Source: Ornithodoros turicata
Lineage: Eukaryota; Arthropoda; Arachnida; Ixodida; Argasidae
Reading direction: 5' to 3'
DNA length: 64,000 bases
NCBI RefSeq assembly: GCF_037126465.1
Contig: NC_088203.1
Location: 78,898,168 to 78,962,167 of the forward strand
Below are positions 1 to 12,775 of this stretch, piece by piece. The notes under the pieces are model-generated. The model was not told the DNA's origin and did no database searches. It was given only the letters and a program-made list of their open reading frames with translations. Positions within the stretch are counted from its first letter, which is position 1. Every line of letters starts with the position of its first letter. The translations under genes were made by a program, and so were the position numbers.

Positions 1-1890
1 TTAGTAAATACATACATCTCGTCCCTAAAGGCTCTCAGGTGCGGAGACGGTGCGAGCGTGAGAGAGATAGAAGAAAAAAAAAAGAGACAAAAACTGTCGA
101 CACTGCACGTTTTGCAGTTCTTTTGTTCCCCCTAGCAGACAACAGAAGTCAACATATAGAGCCGAAGGAAACGACGACCACCCAATCACACAGAAGAGTT
201 TCCCCGTGTGAGCGACATGCAATGGAGCCACATTTTCGCGTCTCAGGGTCGTAAAACTTGTTGCTCCCATTGGAGCCACTTGCAGCCGAGTTTTATTGGA
301 GCCTGCGCAGGTCCAAGGTGTATACACGGCCGAGAACACACTGGACGCTTTTGTGTGTCGCGTTTCCTATACTCTTTTCCTGGAGGACACTCTTTTTTAC
401 GCGTTCTCGTGGCACATAAAGAGAGAGATGTTCTCTCTTTTCGATACAGATAGCTTCAGAGGGAACGTGTTACGGCTGCCATTAGGGGTGGCCTTCATTT
501 TCTTTGCCTTCGTTCGCATTTCTCTTCTCCGGTCTCCGCGAAAGATGTAACCGGTGTTAACGACAACATAGTGGGAGTTCGTTTTATGAAATTGACTCGT
601 CAGCTTTTGTGCTGCGCAACGCTCTCAATTCGTGCGAGGAAATGTGCGGTATGTTCTCTCTACTCTGAGAAAAGTCTAAGAAGAAGTAGTAGCTTTAGTT
701 GCTTTAGGAACTAGATGCATTGCCGCAACCATTCCTTCCGGGAGTTCATTGCGGGGAAGTCACTGCCAAGTTTGCAATGATGAGTAAATTTCAGGATGAG
801 GGGACCAAAGTGGTGAGTAACTGCAACCTAGGGGACTAAGAGCTGTAATTGCTCCCCAGTTTGCTCCTTTTTTGTTGACAGTGCATTAAGACAGAGCTAC
901 TCCACGCTTATGGTCAGCTCTCACTCACGATGATATCGTTCTGCCACTGATAGTTGAAAACGAGGCTATTGTAGGTCTTTTCTGTGAAATTAAAGTATTT
1001 ATATGATCGTCCGAGTTACCACAAAGCAGTTAGCTCCAACCGCTCGAAGATTGATGGCACACGTCTGAGCCGCGGATCAGGTGTCGCGTTCCTCACTCCA
1101 GAGAGTTAATGAAGGATAGTGCTCGATAGCTGCTTGTCCCATAAAATACCTTTCATTTCCCCACCCCCGTTCCAGGTATCAATCTTCCTAGCAATTAGGG
1201 ACCGGCCTAGTCTTTACCGGGATAAGGAGTGATGATTCTATAGGAAATCGCCCAGTTTCGCCTCGGCTCGTGTCTTGAGCGATATTCTGTGACTTTATCT
1301 CTTACTCCAACTCTTACTTATCTCCAACTGCGTGTTTTTTGTTTTTTTTTGTTTTTTCTATATGAATGCGGCTTACTCTTATTCTTTTTCACAATGCGGA
1401 ATATAGCCTTGCATTCTCTCGACGTCAATTCATTATATTCAATTATGTACAGAAAATTTATGTTTATTTGAGTCATGATGTGTGGGTATGATTGATGGAA
1501 CGTTGTAGCATGTAATGTTGATGCATCATTTTATGATTGATGATTTCGGAAAATTAACAACACAACGCTACATAAAAATATTGCGGAGAACACTAGTAAT
1601 GGTACAGTACAGTTCAAGTCCAGGTACCTTTGTCAACCTCGAAGTTCGGGGAAGCATTTCTGATTTTATTTCATATTGGCTTCACCAACGTACACCGACC
1701 TAAACTCGACGGTGACTTGTCGCTTCTTGTTCCGGTTTATTTTTTTTTTATTTTACTTTTTTTGTGTGTTCGCACGTTTTTATCCTTCTATCGTGCGCGG
1801 CATCCACTTCGTAATTGTCATTCGATACAGAATATCAAAGATGATTTAATGTTGATATTTGGAGCACTATCCAAATGCTAACTTGAAATA
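1..1890. other. no gene recognised
   Basis: I see no gene and no repeat that recurs elsewhere in the window. Open frames here are under 105 codons and lack recognisable domains. T-rich patches occur near 1325-1360 and 1741-1770. Confidence 0.5.
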
Positions 1891-1911
1891 CGTTTTTAAT
1901 ATATTTTCGTG

Positions 1912-1985
1912 CGGGACTCGAACCAGGATCCTTCGGTTTTGAGATGAGACGCTGCGACATCGTCATGTCTGTTCGCATCCGACGT
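1912..1985 (-). repeat. tRNA-like SINE fragment or tRNA pseudogene
   Basis: Read on the minus strand, the end of this stretch carries a good B-box (GGTTCGAGTCC, rc of 1914-1924) preceded by a tRNA-like anticodon-arm region. The acceptor stem does not pair and the A-box is weak, so a working tRNA is unlikely. A SINE head or tRNA relic is the best reading. Confidence 0.35.
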
Positions 1986-2109
1986 GCCTTCCAAATACAT
2001 CAGTTGGATCAGCGACAACGCTTTGACTTCCAGAACTTCAAATTAGTTGACTTCGTTGACAGAACTTCGTTGACTTTAAATTCAAAGACGTAAACTTGGA
2101 CTGCAGGAA

Positions 2110-2320
2110 AAGGCAAAAACCTCACCCTCGTTTTGTTTTACTTCGTCTGTTCCGGGCGTTTATTGAGGTGACCGTATCTATAAGAGCCACCAAAATTAGT
2201 TTGCTTGTTTTCTTTTTGTTTGTCTTTCTATTTTCTTTTTGCTGGGAATAGCAAGCCGCCATAGCGGTGGCTAACCTTTCCCTTCTATTTTTTATATAAT
2301 AAACATAACCCCCCCCCCCC
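2110..2320 (+). repeat. LINE 3' end, oligo(C)-tailed
   Basis: The segment ends with AGCAAGCCGCC, then TGGCTAACC, a T/C-rich stretch, AATAAACATAACC and a run of 12 C (2309-2320). The same order (AGCAAGCCGG, TGGCTGAC, AATAAACATA, oligo-C) closes the I-clade LINE at 58.3 kb on the minus strand. This is therefore a severely 5'-truncated insertion of a related LINE. No coding part remains, and I did not find a target duplication. Confidence 0.6.
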
Positions 2321-4529
2321 AAACACAAACACACACACCATCACCACCACCAAAATAGGGTAAAGTGTGGCTACTTGAAAGACGGGGGCAAGTTGAGGAC
2401 AGTTTGCCTTTTTCGCGTGCCATTTCCTTAGCAATATTTGTTTCCTCGTCACTGACACCAGTGTGAGCACAGTCGTTGTCTGGGTGTTGACGTTCTGCGC
2501 GTGGCTTTTTAGAAAGACGTGAGACGCTGTTTTGCAGATGTGGTCGAGGTAAGAGGGGCCTTTTTTTGTCCCATCTGTAACTTTCGCGAGCACTGACTTC
2601 CAATTTGCTCATTTCTGCTCCTCGCCTAATAAAATATGACCTCTCCGTTATGATGCTGCGTCACTGCCCTGTGTTTCCATGTGCGCTACTCGTGGCTGAC
2701 CGTTTCGGCTGGCCCAAACAAAAGTCAAAATTGAAACTCGGCATTAATTTTTTTATGTCTTCACCTTACCCATAGGGTGGGGTAAGTTGATGAAAACATG
2801 TAGCCTGTGGTTTTTGGCTCGTACGAAATAAATATCTGGTTTAGCACCACAGTAATTTGCGCATCATTTCTCAGAGGTTGGGGATTCAGTTAACGAATTA
2901 TGGTACAATTTAGGCGATCATTCTGAGTGCTATTAACAAAATAGTTCAACTGTCTTCAACATAGACCACCTTACCCTAAACAGTTTCTCTAAAGGCGTAG
3001 TAAAGAACAATGATGCTTATGACACTATGATGTGCTTGTCACATGAAGTGGATGTCACGAACTTTCAAAACTGTTCCAAGTTTCACTACCGCGATGAACG
3101 TATGTTTTGTGTGCCGTGTGTTGAGATGGTCAGCGTTAACGACGTCACGCTAACGGACACTGAGGATAGCAAAAAATACTCTACGAAATCTATAGCTCTC
3201 ATGATCACAGCTTCAGCACGATCAGTGTCAGCAATTCTATTTCGTACGTGTCAGTAATGCCGCGTCCGCCTACACAATAGTTAGAGCCATCCATTTCGAG
3301 AAATTCTTCTTCTTCTAGTATATGTATGGTTTCTGTAGCGAAGTGGTTTCCCTGGTAGACACCTGCTGCCGCATTCGTTTTAAGATTATACGTCTAGTTG
3401 CGAATAGGTGACTTCAACGCGTAAGCGACTCTCTGATATGAGCGTGACGGTTCCCTTCAGCTTCTCATTTTCATATCAGTGTCAGTATGGTTTAATATCG
3501 GTTGACGATACCGCTGTCACTTAATCACGCTGCAGGTACCTGTTGCTTTTGCATTACAAAACTTCACTGCCATATCATACTCGAAATAATGTGTGATACT
3601 CAAGTTTGTTTTTTCTTTGCTTTCAGGTAAGCAGAACTGTTCTCAATCCCAATGAACGTAAGTACAGCACGCTTCGTTAGACCGCTGCACAATATACGGA
3701 GCAAGGCTTGATGCCCTCCTCCCTGCTTCCCTCCTCCTTCAGTCTCCCCGAGGCATGCGTACAGTACGAACCACACTTCAAACTACACCGAGGTTTGTTA
3801 AGCGCCCCTTGCCCTGCTTCACTAAATCTCTCTCGATACAAAACACACACACACACACATACATCTTAGAGCAGTACCACCAATGCTTCAAGAGCGCGTC
3901 TTCGTTACCTGGGGTCCCTCCCCATTTTCAAACCAATACCCGAGGAACCAAAATCGCTACCTATACCACGATTCTCGTTTCGAGAGCCGCTACCCTACGG
4001 CGACGCAACCGAGTACCCTCAACGCTGTGCGAACACGCTTGACCCTGGGCGTCGTGTGCAGCGGACAACTGGCGAGAGGAAATTGATTGCACTTCACGCC
4101 ACGGTATTGAGCACGCAGATGCGCATGGGGCGAGTCATTCGCCGAGACCATGGGCCAGGTGCGTCTTTCCCTGACATTGGACGTACACGGAAATAGGATA
4201 TTTTCTCTCCGGTTGCGCGCCTTGCATTAAGAAAGGACGTCTTAGGCGGCTGAAGAGGGTCGGAGCAACAGATGCCGTAGTCATGCAGCAGCTTGTATCG
4301 TCTTTCCAGCGTGAATGGCCCTTTCGGTCCACTTGGGGTACGAAGGATCAGAGGTTGCCGCGTTGGAAGACAAACGGGGAGATGTTCGCGGAAGTCGTTT
4401 GCCGTGCGGTATCAGTAGACCGTTGCTAACGTCAACGTGAACTTATCGAACCTATACAGGACCCAATGGTAGCGTGCGTGACTCAGAATCGTATTCGTTG
4501 ATTGGGTGCGGTAGATTATAGATGCATGT
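2321..4529. other. no gene recognised
   Basis: No coding gene is seen. There is a short (CA)n at 3841-3860. GGGTAAG-type motifs near 2355, 2775 and 2970 resemble ends of some Tc1/mariner elements, but no paired ends could be drawn. Confidence 0.45.
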
Positions 4530-4740
4530 TAATTGTCACAAAGAGGCGTATGCACAACGGTTTCTGAAAATAAGGAGTGATAACGGTATCTCTCTGTGTG
4601 ATGGTTGGCCTTCGGCGTTGTTATGTAGTTGCCATTCGATATCCTGCAATCGTAAAACATAACTTCACCACATTTTGTCACAAAAAGACATACACGCTTC
4701 ACCTTTTCAGCAAATCAGGGAAGAGAAAGACTTCATTCGG
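4530..4740. repeat. scrambled M1 MITE relic
   Basis: Pieces of the M1 inner arms (a TTGTCACAAAGAGGCGTATGC stretch read in parts, GATGGTTGGCC, AACTTCACCACA) are recognisable, but their order is broken and no complete terminal repeat is present. It lies just upstream of an intact M1 copy. Confidence 0.45.
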
Positions 4741-4756
4741 GGTGAATGGTTTGCTA

Positions 4757-5032
4757 CACTCTAAAAAATGAGGGGGGGGGGGGGTCGAGGTAGCTTGCCG
4801 TTGTTGGCCGCACTCAAGTGGGCATCGTCACGACTAAAAAATGAACTTCACCACATAGCACGCTCCTAGCCAACCATCGTCCCGAATTACAACGTTCTCG
4901 CCCTAGATTTGTTGAAAACGGGAGGCGGAGTCTATTTTGTGCCATTATGCACGGCACAGAATAGGCTCCGCCTCTCATGGGATGATGGTTGGCTAGGAGC
5001 GTGCTATGCGGTGAAGTTCATTTCTAAGAGTG
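4757..5032. mobile_element. M1 MITE interrupted by a LINE tail
   Basis: The ends are CACTCTAAAAAATGA and its complement ending GAGTG, flanked by TA on both sides (4755-4756 and 5033-5034). The arms carry the M1 signature: AACTTCACC, AGCACGCTCCTAGCCAACCA and an inner palindromic block close to the centre. The left terminal repeat is split by a 62-bp insertion with an exact 11-bp duplication, CTAAAAAATGA, at 4761-4771 and 4834-4844. The element has no coding capacity. Its TA duplication suggests mobilisation by a Tc1/mariner-type transposase; that is inference. Confidence 0.8.
4772..4833 (-). mobile_element. 62-bp LINE 3' tail insertion
   Basis: On the minus strand this is the last part of a LINE 3' end (GTCGTGACGATGCCC ... 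GGCAAGCTACCTCGA) followed by 13 C. It matches the 3' end of the RNase H LINE at 54.2 kb and the 142-bp insert at 50.9 kb. The flanking 11-bp perfect repeat marks target-primed reverse transcription. It is an extreme 5' truncation. Confidence 0.8.
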
Positions 5033-5065
5033 TAGGAGCGTGCTATGCGGTGGCCGTTCTATCCG

Positions 5066-7133
5066 AAAAGTGTACCGTCCTCGGAAGTTTTTTAAATTCC
5101 AGAATATCCCCAGGTCACACACGATACCTACGTCATGTCGCGTCAATATTATCACGAGAGACTGGCGGCGCGGCTGCACATAAAGAGCCTTGAGGTATTG
5201 CGGCGGAACGGTATGTAATACCTTTGTTGCTGTCGAGCTCCGAGGTCAAACACGAGAGAGTGCGCGACCGACAAAGGCAGAAGGGCTTGCCATCCAAGCC
5301 CATCACGTCGGAACGCAAAGCGTACACATTTGTTTCACTTAACTCGGCCGGTAGTACGAACTCCGTACCATTTGTCTTCATAGGGGCGCACTCAGCCATG
5401 CATGCATGCTGCAACAAGAGCTACGGGGGGACCAAGCACGAGTCTGTTGAGCTCGCAAAGAGTTCCACGTTTATAATTGATGCCGCTGTAACGTCCGCAA
5501 AGTGGACTTTCAACCGGTGTACTTCATGGGGCTTTGCGAGGGAAAACGTTTCGATAGTGTTAGCGGCAGAACCCAGAGCTGCCTTTTTTTTACTGGCTTA
5601 AGTAACGATAAATGACGGGTGGACGTAGGAATAAGAGTTTTCGTTGCACGGTTCTTCTGAGGCGCTCTCAATAGACTTTCTTTTTCATCGTTAGTCTTCA
5701 CTATCGGCGCTGTTACGAGTGATGCCTAGCTACATTAGAATTGAAAACCAAACTAGTCGCAGTTAATGAGTCGAGGTTAAAAGTCGAATTCTCTGGAAAT
5801 TCACTACTAGTAAGCTTATGCTTAAGTCAATGTAATGGATTGTAAGTCGAATAAGATGGCGGCTTCGCAAAGCTGATGGTAAAAAAAAAGTTACTTACAC
5901 CAGAGATAGGTATACGTTGTTTCCTTTCGTAGAATTTGCATGGCAGAATCTTATGTGAGGAAATATTGCTTAATCGCGAAAGATGACGGCAATTATGTGG
6001 TCGGTTTTCCTGGTCATTCCGTACGAGAAGGGGCAATGATCATGGTAAGCCTTTGGCCCCAAGCACGTACTTTTTTTCCCAAACTTTGTGTCTAGCGGGC
6101 GGAGGTCACGTAGGCGGGCGACACGTATCTGTACGATTAATGAGACAGTGATTGGATTGATCAGCGTTAAAAAGATTCGCATGCTGGCAGTGTTCTCCTC
6201 AATACTTGAGAAGTGAAGCGTACATGAAATAACCTGAAGTTTCCAGCAGTAATGAAGTACAAAACGTCCAATCGATGTCTTGTAGTGTTAGTAAATTACG
6301 ACGATCCTACGAGCTTTATGCAAATACTAAGCGCAAGTTCAAAGTGAGTCACTCTTGCTTTTTCTGTTTGTCCCGTTTCCTTTGATCGTTCTGGAGAACG
6401 CTTTTAGAGTACCCATGCTCAGTTGCCGAAGTTTACGCAGAACAAGAAGATTTTTGCTGCAGTCCTGGGAGCTACAGCAGTAATTAAACTCATATATAGC
6501 CACGAATAAGGTCACACACCAAGAACAAACTCATCATCTGTGCAGTGTCGTTAAGGAACGAATAATGAATAACGCAGCACCACCTGTGCTTCCCATAGTT
6601 TCTCAAAACGAGATCCAAAACTTAATGCAGGACGCACTTAACGAAGTGTCCAAGGAGAGCGGAACCTCATTAGGTGGAGATAAACCTTGCTTTTGCTCAT
6701 TTATACGACGAACCTCCCGTGCCATCGGAGGTCATTTACATACATCGGATATCGACAAAACGCCTCCGGCTAATTCCTCAAAGCCTGCCTCATGAATATG
6801 CAAGCGAGCTAGGGTCACGACTCACGGTTTGCACCTGTTGCATCGCACCCTTCGCTACGAAGAAGTTACTGGACCGCGAATAAGGAGCATGCGAAGTGAC
6901 GTCACGTACTTGGATTATTGAAAGTACGTCGTCGGTCTGGCGTTTACATGTGTTTTAATGCGTGCACTTAATCTTCATTAGGCGCTCTGTGCATTTTCTT
7001 GTTTGGGGTTAACGACTGTTTTATTTTATCAGTTTTTGTGCCTGGAGGTGATGTGCCTTTTTTTGTGTTTAAGCGAAGCTCTTGCAATAAATTAGGTGAT
7101 GAAGCAACGTCTCGCCATAAGGCTACACTCTAA
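5066..7133. other. no gene recognised
   Basis: No domain is visible in any frame. An extra short M1 3' scrap (GGAGCGTGCTATGCGGTG) precedes this stretch at 5035-5065. The 125-codon plus-strand frame at 5224-5601 has no recognisable motif and I do not call it a gene. Confidence 0.4.
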
Positions 7134-7135
7134 AA

Positions 7136-7373
7136 AGAGCACTTTGCCGCATAGCACGCTGTGCGCCAACCACTGCAGCGAATGATAGGGTTGTGGCTTT
7201 TGATTTAAGGAGAGAGGGAGGTGTACGCCTTTTTGTGGCTATTACCGTACATCCAAATTGCCACAAACAGGCGTACGCCCCTGTCTTTCCTCGAATCAGA
7301 GGAGATAACCCTATTATTCGTGGCAGTGGTTGGCGCAAAGCATGATATGCGGTGAAGCTCTATTTTTAGAGTG
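7136..7373. mobile_element. M1 MITE
   Basis: A 238-bp near-palindrome starting CACTCTAAAAAGAGC and ending TTTTTAGAGTG, flanked by TA at 7134-7135 and 7374-7375. Each arm holds AAAAAGGCGTACGCC or its complement, facing each other across a short spacer. It belongs to the subgroup with GCCAACCA next to GCGAATGATAGGG, like the copies at 37.2 and 37.9 kb. Confidence 0.85.
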
Positions 7374-7375
7374 TA

Positions 7376-8641
7376 GGAAATGTGTTTGATTTGCTAGTAT
7401 ATCTCAACACGAAACTCATTTACTTTGTGCATGCACATAACACTGATAATTATTCATTATATTGCAAAGTTATTAATGATAATTATTACCTACATGTAGC
7501 GAGAAACACGGTACGGTACACAGCATAAACACACACATGTTAACGCGTACCCCAGAAGATATAAAAACACAAGCCACATCCGGTCGACAAAGACATGGAC
7601 AAAGAAACAGAACGCGGCGAAGCAGAGAAACTATGGCGGGCTAGAATGAATGGTGTGCTGAGCGAAGGATGAAGTCGGGTCCGGACGACGGGCCTGCCGA
7701 CAGGTGGCTACCACGGGCTGCTTGCGCTGTCGTTTCCAGCGCCCTCTCCCTCACGTGATAGGGTATGTGAACAGCATCTGAGCGCGCTCCGGAGTGCAGC
7801 GCATGAGAAAAATAGATGGAATCTACCGAAAATACAAAATAAATAAAAGCGAAGCGTGCGCGTGCTCATAGCGGTCTTATACGCACGTGCTGTCGGTCTC
7901 GGCAGCTGCAACAAATGCACTCTCAAAGACAAATCGTATTTCCTTCAACACGTATATGGCAAACATTAACAGAAACAGTAATGTGCGAACATCATTTGCA
8001 CGACTGGTGAAGCACACAAATAGAAACTTTAGACTGACGCACGGCTTTTTACACATAAAAAAATATGCGGCGTATCAATTAAGTGAGTTAGTATCGATGT
8101 GTACTGTGATGGGCGGTCTTGCATTTGCAGCTGAGGAAAAGATGCGTATCCCAAATAAAAAGCCATCATGAGGCATATTGTTGTGTTTCGAACACAGTTT
8201 TTGGTAGAGCATATTGGTGGATGACGAAACCAACGCGAGCTGTCAAACTACTGGGTAATGAAATGTATCCCATGCAGTACATCACAAAGCGTACGAAAGG
8301 AAACGGTTCGGTAATGGTGAGCATGAGCTTGACGAACTCTTGCTTCGGGGGATGCCAGGCTTGGACAGCGTGAGGCCGTTAAGGTCGCTTCGGATCTGGA
8401 CGGCTAGGTTCACCCACATTTTATCACACAGGCTTGGATGTGTATGCGCAAGCGTGACCCTCGGCATAGCTTTGAGTGCAGAAGCCCCACAGTCGCAAAC
8501 CATAGTTTTCATGTGCTCCCACAGGACCTTCGGAGCCGCGCAAGAGCAAAAGCACAACTTAGCGGGCATAACGTTTGCATCTCAAACGCTGTGTATTACG
8601 CGCGCCGTAGTAGTTTTCCCAGTAATCGACCTTTGAGGGGG
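7376..8641. other. no gene recognised
   Basis: No domain or shared repeat was recognised. Confidence 0.4.
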
Positions 8642-8649
8642 GTTGGGAG

Positions 8650-10283
8650 CAGACCTGTACACGTTACCGAAAAAAAAAAAGGAACTAAATACCGTTACTC
8701 GTTACCATGAAGAAAAAAGGAACTAAATACGTTACCCGTTACCAAAGTAACAAAAGGAACGCGTTCCCGTTACTCGATAGTAACGAGTTACTTTTACGTT
8801 ACCACGCTATTACAGAGCCGCGACCATGCCTAAATTGGCACGTGCTTCATTTGGTCCGACAATTCCATGGAATTCGCTTTGAAGAATAGTTGGTGCTCGA
8901 AATGGGCATCGGTCATTTTTGGTGCGTTTGCTCGAGAGAGCCCTTGTGGCAAGACTGAAAAATTGCTGTGGAAAGGCATGGTTGCATCAAATACAGCCAC
9001 CTTTGTTCGATGCATGTGTTGGATGCGCCTAAGTAGTAGCGAGACCGACTCTCCTTCGTGTTTTTTTTTTTTTTTTCCTGTGAATTCAAGGTCAACAGCT
9101 GCTTTTAATCCCTTATTTTGGCTCCACTGTTAGGAGGCTACACGACGTCAGCGCGATATTGTTCGTTTACGTAAACTGATAAATGCTACACCAACGTCTA
9201 CAAGCCGTTGTATAAACTGGCTCTTTGCATGGCTAACCTTTCCTTCCTTTTACTAAACATAACCGCCCACCCCCAAGCCCCCGTTGTAAACCATCAAAGC
9301 AGCCAACGTTCTCGGGCTACCTCCTCACAACACGACATTAGCTCCACGAGGTGTTCGATTCATTCGTGGAAAGCAGTGCCTTTAACGTATAATCCTCGAT
9401 ACGGTAACTGCTACAGCTAACTAAAATATTGAAGACGCTTACCTGAGCACGCTTCTCCAAATTCGAATGCGACGAGCAGGATGCACTCGGTCATTTTAGT
9501 TTGGGAAGGGAAAGAAGACACTAAAATACTACATTCCCGTCACCTTTTGCCGCCTTAACCCTGAACGTCTCGTCCAACACAGGCCACACTCACGTGATTA
9601 TCGTCTGTGCCATCGTATAATCCAACGAGTGATCCTCACTGGAGCCCACAAGTGTGGAGGTGGGAGCGAAAATACAGGGACTAAGGTTTCTTCCCGGGAT
9701 ACGCGGCTAGGCCAATGACACGGGCGAGCTGCATATAATAAACCGGGGATTCTGTGGTCCACGTTGGGTGGACCCACTTTACAACAACACGGCGAATAAG
9801 CAGAAAATGACAATGCCATCCCAGAATCCAAGTTTCGGCGAGCTTAGTTATTCTAGTATATCCATTGGCAACTGCCGGGAGACAACAACACCCACAAACA
9901 AATCCAGGGTATTTTTCCAAGAATGCTTTCATGGTCAATGATACGGCCGGGAAGTGTTGCGGCATTCGTCATGCCGGTCACCTTAGGGCTCAACAAAAGA
10001 ATGACTGCCGACCAGAGGCTCCCAGGAGCTGAACATCCAGGTCAGGTCACCTCGTGGTTAGAAGCGTACGAGATTTCGGGAATTTCCACATACTAACTGA
10101 CCATGTCGTCCATGTTAAACCCGAGCGCGAACGAAGGAAAGGAACGAGTAAGGTGAGTAACGAGTTACCGATTTTTATAACTGAATACGTTATTAGTTAC
10201 AATTTTTAGAAAAGTAACTCAGTCGTTACTTCGTTACCGAAAAAAGTAACTGGTTACTGGGTAACGAGTTACGTACAACTCTG
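8650..10283. mobile_element. non-autonomous hAT element
   Basis: The ends read CAGACCTGTACACGTTAC and, on the complement, CAGAGTTGTACGTAACTC. They fit the hAT terminal pattern and are flanked by a perfect 8-bp duplication GTTGGGAG (8642-8649 and 10284-10291). Both subterminal regions (8660-8815 and 10140-10275) are packed with GTAACG/CGTTAC motifs, the kind of subterminal repeat hAT transposases bind. No transposase domain is recognised inside the 1,634 bp, so the copy depends on another source. It sits beside an older hAT relic that it probably split. Confidence 0.85.
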
Positions 10284-10291
10284 GTTGGGAG

Positions 10292-11560
10292 GGCGTCAGG
10301 GGGGAAGCAAGGGGGCAGTTGTCCCCCCCCCCCCGCCCCTAGGCTTCCTGGCCCATCTAACATGGTCGTTTGAACACAATCACGTTTCCTTTCTTTTGTT
10401 TTTTTTACGTGGTTAGCTTGGTGCAGTGCGTAACGAACTTTCTGTTCATCGTTAATATGACTGGCATGGCCTGCTGTACATTATGCTGACTGAGGATATT
10501 TATTTTCCTGAGTACGCATTATCCAGCATTCCTATCCAATTAGTACAAGGTTTAGCCTCCTTGTCTATTGTCTCTTCAGACACTATGTCCGTCTCGGATT
10601 GTTATGACGATTCCGGCCTCCAAGGATACATCAGATAAATCCTGTCGTGGGAACGTCGATATCTAATTCGCCAGACAGCGTAAACACGGGTCAGCACCTT
10701 GCAAACAAAGCATTTTATCCCTTATTCCCCAACACATTTAACGACGATGAACAATGTCCATCTGGGGTCAGCTCGTATTGGGAGCAGCACGCTTTTCTTT
10801 CATGGTGTTTGCCTGCTACAACATGTACCGTGGAACAGTTTTTCAGCACCCTGCGGAGGGTAAGAACCTGGTTTCGTTCCACAATGACTGAGGAGTGGGT
10901 AAACGCGCTGTGCATGATGAACGGTTCATCGCGAAAAAGTGGGTGGCGACAACACATTTGTGGAAAAAGCTATCAACTCTTTTGCGCGAGAAAAGCAAAG
11001 GCGCCTACAGTTTCTGTCTAAAGAGTGAGGGACATAGGGAGTGAGGGCAGAGAATTATCGTCTATACTGATACTGACGTCCATATCTGCTGAATAAGCCA
11101 CCACTTGGTATTGTCAACTTGTCACAAGTAGACACGGCTGTTTCACCGTGTGTTCTCGTTTTTGCGAAATCAACAGAAATGAGATAATCGCTGACGGAAA
11201 GGGCAGCAGGAGTGGCGACGGCAAACGTACTATGACACAGAAAATCAGGAACGAGCCTTTGCACGGACAAGGGATTGCGTTGCCGAGAAACGGCAGAACG
11301 TAAAAATTCCGAAGCATAGGGTTACTGACCCAAAACAGTATAGTTGCGGGCGCATTCGACACTCAGAACTAGAGGAACATCCCGTACCTTGAGCACCAGC
11401 CCGAACACCTCCACACCCGCCCTGCACTCGCGGCACCCATAACGACCCCCCCCCCCCCCCCACCGCCACCTCGGTCGGCATTGGTTTGCACCCCTTCCCC
11501 CCTGGAGAAAATCCTAGCGGCCCCCATGCCAGGGGGTGTTAATCAATGTCTATGGGTGTA
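10292..11560 (+). mobile_element. older hAT relic with G/C-rich ends
   Basis: A G-rich start (AGGGGGGAAGCAAGGGGGCA) followed by a C run (10323-10334), and a C run (11446-11461) near a closing CCCCCATGCCAGGGGG, bracket a transposase remnant. This organisation is known for hAT elements related to ZMYM1-like transposases. The true left end may lie before 8642, because the younger hAT is flanked there by a G-rich stretch that continues directly into 10292. Outer boundaries and target duplication are not resolved. Confidence 0.5.
10690..11028 (+). pseudogene. hAT transposase C-terminal remnant
   Basis: The frame contains FLSWCLPATTCTVEQFF, then STLRRVRTWFRSTMTEE and LCMMN. This is the hAT dimerisation block, usually LP.(T/S)....ER.FS..R..K...R..M..ERL. 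After LCMMN (about 10920) the reading frame shifts. The family-like end (VHREK, then FVEKAINSFAREKQRR) continues in another frame to a TGA at 11026-11028. The zinc finger and catalytic parts are missing upstream. The usual ER of the block is EQ here. It is non-functional. Confidence 0.75.
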
Positions 11561-11561
11561 T

Positions 11562-12390
11562 GCATTGGTAGCTAGCCGACCCATATTGGGCATTCCTAAA
11601 AATTTTACGTTTCACAGTGTTGCTACTGCGGCAAGGGAATATTTGCTTTAGTGCGTCTCATCTCACGGAATGCCTTTTTGTATTGCCAACTCACAGAATG
11701 CCTTACGCAGCAATCGTTCAAAGTCCCGGACGACCTATATTTGCACATGAAAACTAAATAAACAACCAGAGAGAAGACCTTGCGCGAGCGCTCGCGACTT
11801 TTGGCGCAGATGGGCTGTACAACTTTTCAGCCGGCGCGAATCTGTGCTGCAGGAACAGCACGTGGTCGGCTCGCAACAGAAGAGCGTTTGTGAGCCCCAC
11901 AAAAATGTGCCTTTCCGCGTGGCGCGCTGCGAGCGACAGCGCAAAAGCTCGTGCATTTCGCCGCCATCTTGTCCACGGTCGTGACCACGCGCTCCCCATG
12001 CATTAGATTAGGCGCTTGGCACACCAGTCCTTCTAGCCCGCCATAGAGAAACCTCCTCTTCGTCTGAGTTTGGGGATCCGCGCTGCATGAAAGATTATTC
12101 AATTATGCATTCGCACCGAAACAGTTCTGTCTGTAACAGCTGAGCTGCTCATATATTATACAGTATTTCGTACAAAAGAAGAAGACGTACTTACCAGCTG
12201 GTTAACGACACCAGATGTGGGCACGCCTTGCCGCAGATATCGCTGCGAATTAAATAAGTGAACGTCGGTTCTTTCCTAGTGGCGTGCGCCCTTGCACAGC
12301 CGGGAACAACGCGTGTACACGTGATGTTTTGTTTTCTTATGTTAGCTGCACCAGTTTTTTTCTCTCTCTCTCTCTCTCTCCCTAGAGCTA
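11562..12390. other. no gene recognised; (TC)n at 12361-12380
   Basis: Nothing coding is supported. A short TC microsatellite lies at 12361-12380. Confidence 0.4.
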
Positions 12391-12391
12391 T

Positions 12392-12775
12392 GACAGCAGC
12401 ACCGAAACCGTAGATACCGTTTTGCGCAGGTGGGTTACACGGCCAGGCGAACATTCTCTCGAAGATAATACGTAACTACTAGACGACTAATAACCTAAAA
12501 CTCATTAATTAACTCTTTAATCAAGGGCTTTCGGGCAAAAGCGAGAGAGCAGGATGGGAGACAGTCCTCGTTCAAAGCCACTATATTTTTACTTTTCTTT
12601 TTTAATACTGAAACGAACACGTATACGTTGAAATACCCACTGCTGAATTTTGCTATGCAAATGAACCGGAACGGAAACCGTGCATCGACAGGACGTCCTC
12701 CTGGCCGTAAAATTGAAATTCAAAAAAGCATCTATATGCTGCTCTCATATCTTTTTGTCTACCGGATATCTAGTG
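12392..12775. mobile_element. relic of the 39.1-kb fold-back family
   Basis: The segment aligns by eye with the element at 39089-39868. Shared in order are CCAGGCGAACAT, CTCTCGAAG, GACGACTAAT, a TTAATCAAGG block, TTTCGGGCAAAAG, TATGCAAATGA and, near the end, GGCCGTA and CATCTATATGCTGCTC. It is shorter than that copy, so the middle is deleted, and its terminal CAGGGTG motif is not preserved. Confidence 0.55.

Noticed and set aside
2340..2980. Tc1/mariner MITE suggested by GGGTAAG motifs
   Set aside because: Motifs at 2355, 2775 and 2970 do not form a paired terminal repeat with a TA duplication.
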